A stretch of DNA of 10,830 nt. Origin: a bacterium. Its GTDB lineage: Bacteria > Patescibacteriota > Gracilibacteria > JAUYGZ01. The position numbers and the translations under genes are program-made. Under the pieces are notes generated by a model. The model was not told where the DNA came from, made no database searches, and was given only the letters and a program-made list of their open reading frames with translations. The stretch lies in contig JAUYKR010000153.1 of the NCBI GenBank assembly GCA_030699855.1, positions 1 to 10,830 on the forward strand, in the 5' to 3' direction. Shown piece after piece: positions 1 to 6,847 of this stretch (its first letter is position 1; each line of letters begins with the position of its first letter).

Positions 1-4
1 TAAG

Positions 5-1570
5 TTGAGTTCTTCTGGTGGTAATTCCACAGTGGAGAGACTTGCTCTACAATACGACCTCTTTGGTTTTGCCGAAACAGTCTCCGATATGTTTGCGCTG
101 CGGGATGTCAATAATTCTGGTTGGGAAGGACAGCTTCCTGCTTCGGTGCGTCAGCAAATTGATCAACTGAGGCAAACAATTACTAGCTTACAGAATGACT
201 TAAAATCCTACGGAGACAATCGTATTTATCGTGGTGAGCTACCTGATTTTGGCGAGCTGGGTCGCCGGTTTCGGGATGCTATTGATGCTTTAGATGCACC
301 TGCAATTGTTTCTTTAGCTGTTCCGCGAGGGTCTGGAACGCCAACACCCCCTTCTGTTGTAGAGGCCCTTCGCACTCAGCTGAATACGGAAGAAGGCAGA
401 AGCAGAGCTACTCAGGACATTCAAGGTCATCTAGAGGCACTTAGGGCTGGTCGTGATCTGGGTACAAACGCTACGGCTGATGCTCTTCGAGCTCTGCAAA
501 GTAATGATCCAGAAACGTTTCGTTTACTGCTTCAGTCCGACGCTCAAACAATCGGAAGGCTTGTGGAACAAGGAACCCTTTTCGCTATGATTGCTGGCCA
601 AAAAAGAGTTGTTACGGATTCAACAGGCGAACGTGTGTCCGTGTTTGTTGGCAATGCAATCAACGCAGGCGGTGTGGGCAGGATATCCCGTATCGCTTAC
701 TTTACTGAGTCTTCTCAGGCAATAGAGACAGACGCGGTTTTTAAAGAGGCTTTGGATAATTCAGAGGAAACGCGGCAATATTTTTCGGAAGAAATTGAAG
801 GAGCAAAACGAATGCTCGATATCGATCACCCCATGTTTCTCGATATTTTTCATATTATTGAAGGTGATCATCCCTTCATCATCTTAGAAACTGGTGCCGA
901 ATTCAAAAACCTTCAAGAGGCTGTTCGTATTGATGAGATTACTGGAGAGCCACTTCTGTTTCCAAACCAATTTCTGAGGATTATCTCCCAAATGCCGAAT
1001 GCCTTGGTCGAGTTTCATCGACGTGGCCTTTTCCATGGGGATTTGAAAGAAATGAATGTGGCTGTCATGATTAACCGTTCCGGAGAGTGGGTCGCAAAAA
1101 TTATTGACAATGCTCCTGTGGAAGCGTCAAGAGTCCATAATCAAAATTCGTTTGCCAATAGCCCGGGGTACTCCATCCCTAATCGTCAACTGATGAGGGC
1201 TCAGAGAGAGTTTCGGCAAGCTGGTCTTTCAGACGCGGAAATTGATAGGAGATTAGCTTCGGCTTTTGATAACTATTCCATCGGGATGATGATTGACTAT
1301 CAAGTGAGGAGAAGCATCATACTCAGAGAAAGCCTTTTTGTTCAGAAGCTTTTGGAGGATATTAAAGACCCCGTTAAAAGCACAGAGCCTGGTTTTTGGG
1401 AAAACTCAGCTTTGCCCAGATTGCAGCGTGTGATCGAATACTATGAAGGTGGTGAATTACCTCAGGCTCCAGAAACATCTCTGGCCCCATTTTATTTTGG
1501 AGTGCTAAACTATCGCGCCTTTCGTTCAGCTCTTTTGGCGGAGCGTCATCAGGCACTCCAGTTAGTTTAG
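5..1570 (+). CDS. Protein-kinase-like protein with long helical N-terminus (possibly 5'-partial)
   Basis: The C-terminal half, from about residue 205, reads as a eukaryotic-type Ser/Thr kinase fold. There is a glycine loop (GGVG at 222-225), a candidate ATP-anchoring Lys247, and helix-C glutamates 262-265. The catalytic loop is HGDLKEMN (344-351), giving Asp346, Lys348 and Asn351. A metal-binding Asp368 sits in IIDNA, and a later SPGYSIP segment resembles an activation-segment end. The canonical HRD is HGD and DFG is DNA, so this is an atypical kinase, but the charged catalytic residues are present. Residues 1-200 are mostly helical, with a short heptad-like stretch around 49-71, and I do not recognise them. 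No signal peptide or membrane segment is seen. The earliest usable start is TTG at position 5, but the frame is open to the window edge, so the true start may lie upstream. The TAG stop overlaps the stop of the convergent gene. The nearby PP2C phosphatase supports a phosphosignalling role. Kinase fold fairly sure; substrate unknown. Confidence 0.75.
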   Translation: MSSSGGNSTVERLALQYDLFGFAETVSDMFALRDVNNSGWEGQLPASVRQQIDQLRQTITSLQNDLKSYGDNRIYRGELPDFGELGRRFRDAIDALDAPAIVSLAVPRGSGTPTPPSVVEALRTQLNTEEGRSRATQDIQGHLEALRAGRDLGTNATADALRALQSNDPETFRLLLQSDAQTIGRLVEQGTLFAMIAGQKRVVTDSTGERVSVFVGNAINAGGVGRISRIAYFTESSQAIETDAVFKEALDNSEETRQYFSEEIEGAKRMLDIDHPMFLDIFHIIEGDHPFIILETGAEFKNLQEAVRIDEITGEPLLFPNQFLRIISQMPNALVEFHRRGLFHGDLKEMNVAVMINRSGEWVAKIIDNAPVEASRVHNQNSFANSPGYSIPNRQLMRAQREFRQAGLSDAEIDRRLASAFDNYSIGMMIDYQVRRSIILRESLFVQKLLEDIKDPVKSTEPGFWENSALPRLQRVIEYYEGGELPQAPETSLAPFYFGVLNYRAFRSALLAERHQALQLV

Positions 1571-2025
1571 ATTTTCTCTGGAGGTATCTGAATGGTGAGT
1601 ATAAAACTGCACTTCCCACCAGCGATTCTTTCGCTGACCCCTGCTTCCAGTTTGGAAATTTTGGCGATCGTCACCAGCTCTTCCAGAGCTTGTCTCACTG
1701 GACCTTTTTTTTCTGTAAGACAGCTGATATTCAGCGTTAGGGGTTCTATCCGTTCTCGGAGAAGGAGTGACTGCAAAAGCCGGAGGCCCTGCAGAGCGAA
1801 TTGTTGACTTTCAGCGGCTGAATATTTTTCTTCTGATGCACCCCCCTCCTTGAAGCATTCTTGAAAGATCTCTCTCAAAATTCGCTCAAGGAGCGTTCCT
1901 TTTTGCAGAAGACAAAACGCAAGCGCTTCGCGTGCTTGCCGCTCTCTCGCCAGCCATTGGCTGTACTCTCGGGTTCGATCCGTCTCATGCCGTTCAGGTT
2001 CTTCTCCGGGGAGGCTTATTTCCAT
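1567..2025 (-). CDS. Hypothetical helical protein, 152 aa, convergent with the kinase gene
   Basis: I do not recognise this protein. It is rich in Glu, Arg, Leu and Gln and should be largely alpha-helical over residues 15-90. It ends in a short segment with beta-like character (FILTIQIPP) near the C-terminus. It has no signal peptide or membrane segment. The evidence that it is real is positional: it fills the otherwise empty gap between the kinase and phosphatase genes, starts with ATG, and its stop interlocks with the kinase stop (4-base overlap, TTAG). A plausible minus-strand promoter lies upstream, with TAAAAT at 2058-2053. The competing plus-strand frames here are short and fragmented. 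No Shine-Dalgarno sequence precedes the ATG; instead TCCTA lies exactly 10 bases upstream. A role in the kinase/phosphatase module is possible by proximity only. Confidence 0.6.
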   Translation of the reverse strand: MEISLPGEEPERHETDRTREYSQWLARERQAREALAFCLLQKGTLLERILREIFQECFKEGGASEEKYSAAESQQFALQGLRLLQSLLLRERIEPLTLNISCLTEKKGPVRQALEELVTIAKISKLEAGVSERIAGGKCSFILTIQIPPEKI

Positions 2026-2052
2026 ATATTTAAGGTAGGACTACATCACTTC

Positions 2053-2081
2053 ATTTTATCATTAATTGGCTTATTTATCCA
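2053..2081 (-). promoter_or_regulatory. Candidate sigma70-like promoter for the 152-aa gene
   Basis: Read on the minus strand, a TGGATA (2081-2076, 4 of 6 to TTGACA) is followed by 17 bases and TAAAAT (2058-2053, 5 of 6 to TATAAT). Transcription would begin near 2046, leaving a leader of about 20 bases before the ATG at 2025. It is divergent from the phosphatase promoter. The region is AT-rich, so chance matches are likely. Confidence 0.4.
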
Positions 2082-2089
2082 CTTTTAGC

Positions 2090-2140
2090 CTCGTTTTTTC
2101 TCTTAAAAAAGGATATAATGAAACATCCTAAGTTTTTTGT
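2090..2140 (+). promoter_or_regulatory. Promoter and short leader of the PP2C gene (copy 1 of a shared element)
   Basis: A perfect TATAAT lies at 2114-2119, preceded by CTCG and a run of six T (2090-2099). It is followed by AACA, TCCTA (2126-2130) and a T-rich stretch up to the TTG start. The -35 position (about 2091-2096) does not resemble TTGACA. The same order of blocks with nearly identical spacing precedes the gene at 3111, which supports both as functional and supports TTG 2141 as a real start. The expected transcript start near 2126 leaves a leader of only about 15 bases with no Shine-Dalgarno sequence. Confidence 0.6.
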
Positions 2141-3052
2141 TTGACGGATACTATCCCCGATAGATCAATGGTTATTCTTGCTGCCGATGAGTGTTTGAGT
2201 CCAGTTTCTTTTATTCGTGCGGGCGGATCTGAGGTGGCACTTATGACCGATAGAGGAGAGACTTCCAGGGTCGAAAAAGAATCTAATCAGGATCGTGCCG
2301 CGACCGGCGTTCTCGTGACTTCTGAGGGGGTAAAAATTGATGTCGACGTCGTTTGCGATGGAATTGGCGGTGTGGATGGTGGCGATAGAGCAGCTCAGCT
2401 TTTTTGTGAGGCGGTAAAAACTATCATCGAAGAAGGTGTATTTTCTGCTCGAAATACTGATTTTCCCAAAAACTTTATTCATGCTGTTCTCACAAGCGCT
2501 CTGGAGTCTTACCGTCGTGGAGAACTTCCAGTCGATGCTGGGACGACCTTTGTCATGACATTAACCCTTCCAGACCAGGTTTATGTTTTTCACCTGGGTG
2601 ATTCACGGGGAATTGTTATGACTCCGGATGGGGAAGTGCTTTGGGAAACACAGGATCAGGTTTTTCCTGAGCCTGCATATTCGCATGGGAGAGTCGGGGC
2701 GGTTCGTTCTTTAAGTCAGATTGAAGACCTACGAACACTCTTGAATGTCCACACCATTTCCCGATTAGAACACCCCGAACTCATTATTCTCTTGGCTACC
2801 GATGGGATTACAGAGAATTGTCAACAGTCTGAGGATGATTCGGATGGATGTATTCGAGAGGTAAAAAAACTTGTTTCAGACTTATTGACTCGCGATGATT
2901 TAAGCTCAGTGTCGTTGTGTGTGGCTTTAATGGCTCAGGTGAGGGCACATATCTCAAGCGCGAGTGTTGCAGCCCTAGCTGAACAGTTCACCTACTTTAA
3001 TCCGGACAATACCACCGTGGTAGTCAGAGTCTTGCGTTCACTTCCAAGTTGA
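2141..3052 (+). CDS. PP2C-family Ser/Thr protein phosphatase
   Basis: This 303-residue protein has the metal-binding motifs of the PPM/PP2C phosphatases in order: NQDR (49-52), DGIGGVDGG (73-81), a GTTF segment in the middle, HLGDSR (151-156), ATDG (Asp221-Gly222) and DNTTVVV (Asp289-Asn290). Such enzymes use two Mn2+ or Mg2+ ions to remove phosphate from phospho-Ser/Thr. Length fits a single-domain bacterial enzyme, with no membrane segment or sensor domain. The usual DHS motif after GDSR is not evident (QDQ in that place). I chose TTG 2141 rather than ATG 2168 because its distance from the upstream TCCTA and TATAAT blocks matches the ATG at 3111; starting at 2168 would also keep the whole catalytic core. 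It most likely opposes the kinase-like protein encoded upstream. Family assignment is firm, substrate is inference. Confidence 0.9.
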   Translation: MTDTIPDRSMVILAADECLSPVSFIRAGGSEVALMTDRGETSRVEKESNQDRAATGVLVTSEGVKIDVDVVCDGIGGVDGGDRAAQLFCEAVKTIIEEGVFSARNTDFPKNFIHAVLTSALESYRRGELPVDAGTTFVMTLTLPDQVYVFHLGDSRGIVMTPDGEVLWETQDQVFPEPAYSHGRVGAVRSLSQIEDLRTLLNVHTISRLEHPELIILLATDGITENCQQSEDDSDGCIREVKKLVSDLLTRDDLSSVSLCVALMAQVRAHISSASVAALAEQFTYFNPDNTTVVVRVLRSLPS

Positions 3053-3057
3053 ATTTT

Positions 3058-3110
3058 CTCGCTTTTTTGGCCTCAAAAGTGGTATAATCAACATATCCTA
3101 TGCTTTTCTT
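3058..3110 (+). promoter_or_regulatory. Promoter and short leader of the 557-aa gene (copy 2 of the shared element)
   Basis: A perfect TATAAT lies at 3083-3088. CTCG plus six T (3058-3068) precede it, and AACA, TCCTA (3096-3100) and a T-rich tract precede the ATG at 3111. The T run and TATAAT are 14 bases apart in both copies, and TCCTA is exactly 10 bases before the start codon in both. No TTGACA-like -35 is visible. Because this element begins within six bases of the phosphatase stop, the downstream pair can be transcribed separately from the phosphatase gene. Confidence 0.6.
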
Positions 3111-4784
3111 ATGGCTGAGGAAGATGATATCGGTGACCTAGTGGATCCTGATAGTACAGATGTTTTTTTGCGTACTCCAGGTGGTCGTCCTGTTGCCGCC
3201 TCCGACTCCGGCCCGGTTGCCAGAGGGCGCTCTGGCCGTGAAGTGGGTGAGCTTGCCGATCAGCTTTTGCTCGATGAGGTTATGCCTCATTTTCAGCGAG
3301 GCGAGCATCCATTACGGCGTCTCCATATCGCCCACTCAGCTCAGCCGGACGAAGCCTTTCAACGACGTCGAGGAGAGTTTCGATACCGTGCGGGTTCCAT
3401 GTTGGGGCTTCCTACCCCCCGCGCTATGGATGTTCTTCGCATTGAGCACATTTCAGAAGTAGCTCGAGTTGGACATGCCTTATTTGGTCCCGTACGAGTT
3501 GCTCCGGACGCGACGCAAGCAGGCGAAAGCGATGAAATCATTTCCTTAACTCACCAATCAGATCGACTGGCGATTTCTTCCACAGGTATTCCTGGTGGGA
3601 ATGAGCAAGCCCCTTCGTGCTGGTTTCGGGTGACGAGTGGAAGGGGAGAGCACTGGTTTGAGTATGGTGAAGGCGGTGATATTCGCGATGTGACGGGTGA
3701 AATTCTTGTTGTCTCCGCCGATGATGCGAGTGATGACGAGATTTTAGAGGATTCGAGACGGCTACAATTCGTTCCATTGGATGCTGATCATCCCTCACAG
3801 GAACTCATCCGATTAGTGGGAGAGCATGTGGACTTAAAAAGATTTCAACAGCAGTTTGTACGCGGTGGGGTGACCCCTCTCATTGAGTTGCCTCCATTTC
3901 CAACACTCCAGGATCGGGGTGGACTTGTGAGAGTGCAGTATGGAGAAGGGGAACATGAATGGCTGTACTGTCCTCGGGAAACCTTTCATCGCCAAAACGA
4001 GCGCTGGTGGCTGCGGGACAATCATCCCGACCTGGAGGAAGTTTTGGATACTGACGAGCAGAGACGGAAAGATGGTTTCATTGTTCGCGTGGAAAGGTTG
4101 GAAGCCGGAGAGCGGTTGGTGTGCCGCATTCATACCCCAGCGGTCTCCGTGGAGGCTTTGGATGTTTCCATTGGTATTCGAGCAGGTCAGCTAGATGTTC
4201 AATCTCTGACCGGAGGATGTGGAGAGGGGGATCAGGTGTTCGATGCCCTTGTGAAGGCTCTTCACAATGTTCTCGCTCGTTTTATTGCCGGTTGTGAAGG
4301 GGTGAAGATGGCCGATCAGAAACTTCTTCAGGGTTTGGCGCTCAAGCTCCTCGACCGTCCAGAACGGGGAACTTTAGCATCGGCACTTCCGACTCGAGCG
4401 GAGAACATCAACTCCCGTTCAGACGGAGTGAATTTTTCAGTTTCAGTGACTTCTTTTGGATGGGTGACTGTTGATATTCGTGGAGGTGCTGGAGCATATT
4501 CCGTAACCGTCAACCATCAGGGGCGGGAGTTTTCTGAACAGCTTAAAGAGCACATAAAAGCAGCTGTTTTGCATGGTCTTGCCCAAGTCCTAGCAGGCCA
4601 ACAGCCTCAAGCTTCCGCCCAGCGGCACGAAAGAAGTAAACAGTGGTCCGCGGTTGCCAATCGTTTTGGTCGTTTCGGAGTCCCCCTTCACGACGCGGAT
4701 CTTCGGCTGGAATACGTTCAGACACCCGATCCCGTGACGGGGACGAGTATGGCAAGTCGTGCGGAGATCAGGAGGATCGCGTAA
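3111..4784 (+). CDS. Hypothetical soluble protein, 557 aa, longer member of a paralogous pair
   Basis: I do not recognise the family. It is soluble, with no signal peptide or membrane helix and an acidic, low-complexity first 45 residues. The middle (about 100-290) is clearly related to the protein encoded next door. Both carry two copies of a motif of the form hydrophobic-R-V, a few residues, then an acidic/His-Trp-aromatic-Tyr cluster: here FRV...EHWFEYG (172-184) and VRV...HEWLYCP (ending at 288). Residues beyond about 330 are absent from the shorter paralog and contain an internal duplication. Segments starting at Ile356 and Ile456, exactly 100 residues apart, each show strand, IR(A/G)G, strand, then a helix ending L-A-x-x-(I/L)-A-G. 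The gene has its own TATAAT promoter. Its position after a kinase and a phosphatase makes it a candidate substrate or partner, which is inference. Confidence 0.75.
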   Translation: MAEEDDIGDLVDPDSTDVFLRTPGGRPVAASDSGPVARGRSGREVGELADQLLLDEVMPHFQRGEHPLRRLHIAHSAQPDEAFQRRRGEFRYRAGSMLGLPTPRAMDVLRIEHISEVARVGHALFGPVRVAPDATQAGESDEIISLTHQSDRLAISSTGIPGGNEQAPSCWFRVTSGRGEHWFEYGEGGDIRDVTGEILVVSADDASDDEILEDSRRLQFVPLDADHPSQELIRLVGEHVDLKRFQQQFVRGGVTPLIELPPFPTLQDRGGLVRVQYGEGEHEWLYCPRETFHRQNERWWLRDNHPDLEEVLDTDEQRRKDGFIVRVERLEAGERLVCRIHTPAVSVEALDVSIGIRAGQLDVQSLTGGCGEGDQVFDALVKALHNVLARFIAGCEGVKMADQKLLQGLALKLLDRPERGTLASALPTRAENINSRSDGVNFSVSVTSFGWVTVDIRGGAGAYSVTVNHQGREFSEQLKEHIKAAVLHGLAQVLAGQQPQASAQRHERSKQWSAVANRFGRFGVPLHDADLRLEYVQTPDPVTGTSMASRAEIRRIA

Positions 4785-4808
4785 GTCTCTCGTATTCTTT
4801 CAATTATT

Positions 4809-5810
4809 ATGTCTGCCGAGGAATTTGATCCTGCGAACCAAGATGGGTGCCCTCCAGATTCTGATGAGAGCTTGAAAAAAGCCCTTGGTCTTGGTGGAGA
4901 TACCCCTCCCGCGCATGAGGTGCGGAGAAGACGGGAAGGAATGCTGGAATTTCCGATCTTGGAAAGTGGTGGATACCCCATGCGTAGAGTCACTCTTCAA
5001 CCTCGGTGGGAAGATTCCGCGAGTTTTCAGGAATTGGCTGTTTCTCTGCGATTTGCCGTTGCGGCCGAATTGGGCATAACTCCTGTCGATATTGATGATC
5101 GCCTGTCTTCTCTTCAGACAGCTGATGCTCTGGCGCACTCTGGCGCCGGCCTCTATGTGCCTCAACGCTTTGGTGTTCGCGATGATGTGACCCAACAGCA
5201 CGGAGCGCTCCTTCCGCTTTCTCTCGCTCAGGATCGTTTACGCACTCTTTCCGACGCAGAGCAGGGTGGGGCAGGACAAGTTCCCTCTCGGCTTTTCAGG
5301 GTCGTGGATAGTCAAACGAGTGAGGAGCATTGGTTTCAATATGGTGTTGATTTGGATATCACCAGCCGTACTGGCGAGTTTTATGCCTTTGCCAGTCGGG
5401 ATGAGCTTGTTAATGGTGGAAATGCACTTCGGGTGCTGAGCTACACTCCAGGAGAGAAGCGTCCCCCTGCTCTTGATCGAATTCTGGGGGCGGACATTGA
5501 TTTCGATTCTTTTGTCGGAAATGTACAAAGATTTCGGTTCGGTGTTCAAGTCCAACGGATTGACTTCCCCCTCTTTCCTCTTCGCGGCGGAGGCTTTGTC
5601 CGCGTTGTTTCGGATCAAGGTGCCGAGTGGGTCTATTGCCCCCAGGAATTATTTTGGCCTTCGCGTTCCAAGGGCGCCAGTGCTCCTGATGCTTTACCGG
5701 TAGCTCAAAGGAGTAGGTCTCCTGTTCCACAGGGCGACGCTTGGATGCCGGGGTCTTTGGATGACGATATAGCGGCAGCTGAGCGGGGTGGGCGCTCCCT
5801 TCCTGGTTGA
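4809..5810 (+). CDS. Hypothetical soluble protein, 333 aa, shorter paralog of the upstream gene product
   Basis: The family is not recognised, but it is a paralog of the preceding protein. LFRV...EEHWFQYG (from 162) and VRV...EWVYCPQE (ending near 280) match in sequence, order and spacing the equivalent motifs upstream, and the segment between them (phe/pro-rich DFPLFPLRGGG versus ELPPFPTLQDRGG) also aligns. It stops shortly after the second motif with a polar, Pro/Ser-rich tail, so it lacks the duplicated C-terminal domain of its neighbour. The N-terminus is acidic, then basic (RRRRE near 40). No membrane segment is seen. It starts 24 bases after the previous stop with no TATAAT between, so the two are probably one transcript. 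An AGGAGG inside the end of the previous gene (4770-4775) is more than 30 bases from the ATG, too far to be its ribosome site. Confidence 0.75.
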   Translation: MSAEEFDPANQDGCPPDSDESLKKALGLGGDTPPAHEVRRRREGMLEFPILESGGYPMRRVTLQPRWEDSASFQELAVSLRFAVAAELGITPVDIDDRLSSLQTADALAHSGAGLYVPQRFGVRDDVTQQHGALLPLSLAQDRLRTLSDAEQGGAGQVPSRLFRVVDSQTSEEHWFQYGVDLDITSRTGEFYAFASRDELVNGGNALRVLSYTPGEKRPPALDRILGADIDFDSFVGNVQRFRFGVQVQRIDFPLFPLRGGGFVRVVSDQGAEWVYCPQELFWPSRSKGASAPDALPVAQRSRSPVPQGDAWMPGSLDDDIAAAERGGRSLPG

Positions 5811-5812
5811 TT

Positions 5813-5854
5813 CAGTTGATTGAGCTAAATCATCACTTCAACTGCTCCTCAATC
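5813..5854. repeat. Short inverted repeats at a convergent gene junction
   Basis: CAGTTGA (5813-5819) and TCAACTG (5838-5844) are perfect complements around an 18-base loop. A second overlapping pair, GATTGAG (5818-5824) and CTCAATC (5848-5854), is also perfect. They lie where the paralog gene and the dsbA-like gene converge and run into the end of the latter. Neither is followed by a T run, so a classical intrinsic terminator is not shown; a weak bidirectional terminator or chance are both possible. Confidence 0.3.
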
Positions 5855-6699
5855 ACCTGCTGGAAGTAGGCGAAGCTTTGAGCTCCTTTCACGAACTTGT
5901 TGCCCACCACGAATCCCGGGGTGCCGGTGACGCCGACAGTACCGCCGAAGGCCTGGTCAGCCTCGATCTCCGCTGTAAATTTTCCTGACTTCACGCAGCT
6001 GTCGTATTTGGCTCCATTTGCGCCCGCTTCCCCGGCGATTTTTTTCAGGTTTTCATCGGAAAGGTCCTGTTGGTTTTCGAAGATTTTACCGTGCATTTTT
6101 AAATACCCTTCACTTCCTTTTTGCTCAAACACGCAGGCGGCAGCCATGGCTGCCGGAAGAGCTCGTTGATGACCATAAATGGGGTAATCGCGGAAGACGT
6201 ACCGGACCTTTCCGGTGTCGATATACTGTTCTTTTATTTTTGGGAAGGTTTCGGAAAAGTACCGTTTGCAATAGGGGCATTCAAAATCACTAAACTCTAC
6301 AATAGTAAGGGGTGCGTCTTTTTGGCCCAGATAGGGGTCGTTATCCACCAGCTCTTCTCTGGAGGCATTCACGGTGCCGGGGATGGTGCCGGCAGGTTTC
6401 GAAGCACCTTTCAGTGACAGTGGCTCATTTTTCAGTCCTGCCTCCTTAAAGATCTCTCCCATGCGGTTCTCAAACTCATCATATTTTTCAAAGTCCTTCA
6501 TCAGCTCCTCCAGACTTCGATCGCTCTTTTCCCCTTCAGATGCGCTGGACTTTAGACTTTCCAGGCCAAAAGGGTCGGAGTCCTGATTTGCCGAGTAAAC
6601 AATGGCACCACTGATCATGGCTCCAGCGATCAAAATAGCCACAATGAGGCCTGTTCCAGAGGGTCTGGAGGGGGATGGCACTTCTAATTCTTCCAACAT
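5833..6699 (-). CDS. Membrane-anchored DsbA-like thiol:disulfide oxidoreductase
   Basis: From ATG 6699 the protein has a short polar tail, one membrane helix (about residues 16-35), a charged helical linker (to about 115) and a DsbA/thioredoxin-fold domain with CPYC (Cys141, Cys144) and the cis-proline loop VTGTPGF (Pro261). A second cysteine pair (189 and 235) could form a structural disulfide as in some Gram-positive DsbA/BdbD-type proteins. The likely role is making or isomerising disulfides in exported proteins outside the cytoplasmic membrane. The frame stays open to an ATG at 6765, but that codon overlaps the TATAAT of the best promoter and would add 22 polar residues before the anchor, so I prefer 6699. 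No Shine-Dalgarno sequence precedes either start. No DsbB or VKOR partner is visible in the window. It converges with the paralog gene and is divergent from rpoB. Family assignment is strong, exact redox role is inferred. Confidence 0.9.
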   Translation of the reverse strand: MLEELEVPSPSRPSGTGLIVAILIAGAMISGAIVYSANQDSDPFGLESLKSSASEGEKSDRSLEELMKDFEKYDEFENRMGEIFKEAGLKNEPLSLKGASKPAGTIPGTVNASREELVDNDPYLGQKDAPLTIVEFSDFECPYCKRYFSETFPKIKEQYIDTGKVRYVFRDYPIYGHQRALPAAMAAACVFEQKGSEGYLKMHGKIFENQQDLSDENLKKIAGEAGANGAKYDSCVKSGKFTAEIEADQAFGGTVGVTGTPGFVVGNKFVKGAQSFAYFQQVIEEQLK

Positions 6700-6764
6700 A
6701 GAGGTGGGAGATAAATAATAAAAGAAGATGTTTTTTTCATTTTTGTTTCGACTATTTCTCACCA

Positions 6765-6792
6765 TTATATCTTTTTTTTACGCTTTTCGCAA
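6765..6792 (-). promoter_or_regulatory. sigma70-like promoter of the DsbA-like gene
   Basis: On the minus strand TTGCGA (6792-6787, 4 of 6 to TTGACA) is followed by 16 bases and a perfect TATAAT (6770-6765). The expected transcript start is near 6758, giving a leader of about 58 bases to the ATG at 6699. This makes the upstream ATG at 6765 part of the promoter rather than a translated codon. Confidence 0.6.
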
Positions 6793-6801
6793 CAAAATCC
6801 C

Positions 6802-6831
6802 TTGCATACTTTTAACTCCTTATAGTAAGAT
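6802..6831 (+). promoter_or_regulatory. Candidate promoter of rpoBC
   Basis: TTGCAT (6802-6807) and TAAGAT (6826-6831) are 18 bases apart; each is only a partial match to consensus. TATAGT at 6821-6826 is a better -10 match but has no -35 at the right distance. Either would start transcription around 6833-6838, leaving a leader of about 70 bases that contains the inverted repeat at 6849-6901. Confidence 0.4.
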
Positions 6832-6847
6832 GTTCCGGCTGCGTGTC

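Noticed and set aside
1596..1606. TATAAA-like sequence downstream of the kinase gene
   Set aside because: No plus-strand gene follows for more than 500 bases, and the site lies inside the minus-strand gene.
1592..2088. Two short plus-strand frames (1592-1807 and 1861-2088)
   Set aside because: They are broken by stops, have no recognisable content, and are overlapped by one continuous minus-strand frame with a better start, promoter and neat end.
3053..3082. T-run after the phosphatase gene as an intrinsic terminator
   Set aside because: No GC-rich hairpin precedes the T run, and the same run occurs at the other promoter copy, so it reads better as part of the promoter element.
3050..3088. 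Possible recoding of TGA as an amino acid, as in Gracilibacteria or Absconditabacteria
   Set aside because: Reading through the phosphatase TGA adds only about a dozen unconvincing codons across the next promoter, and several other genes end cleanly at TGA, so the standard code fits.
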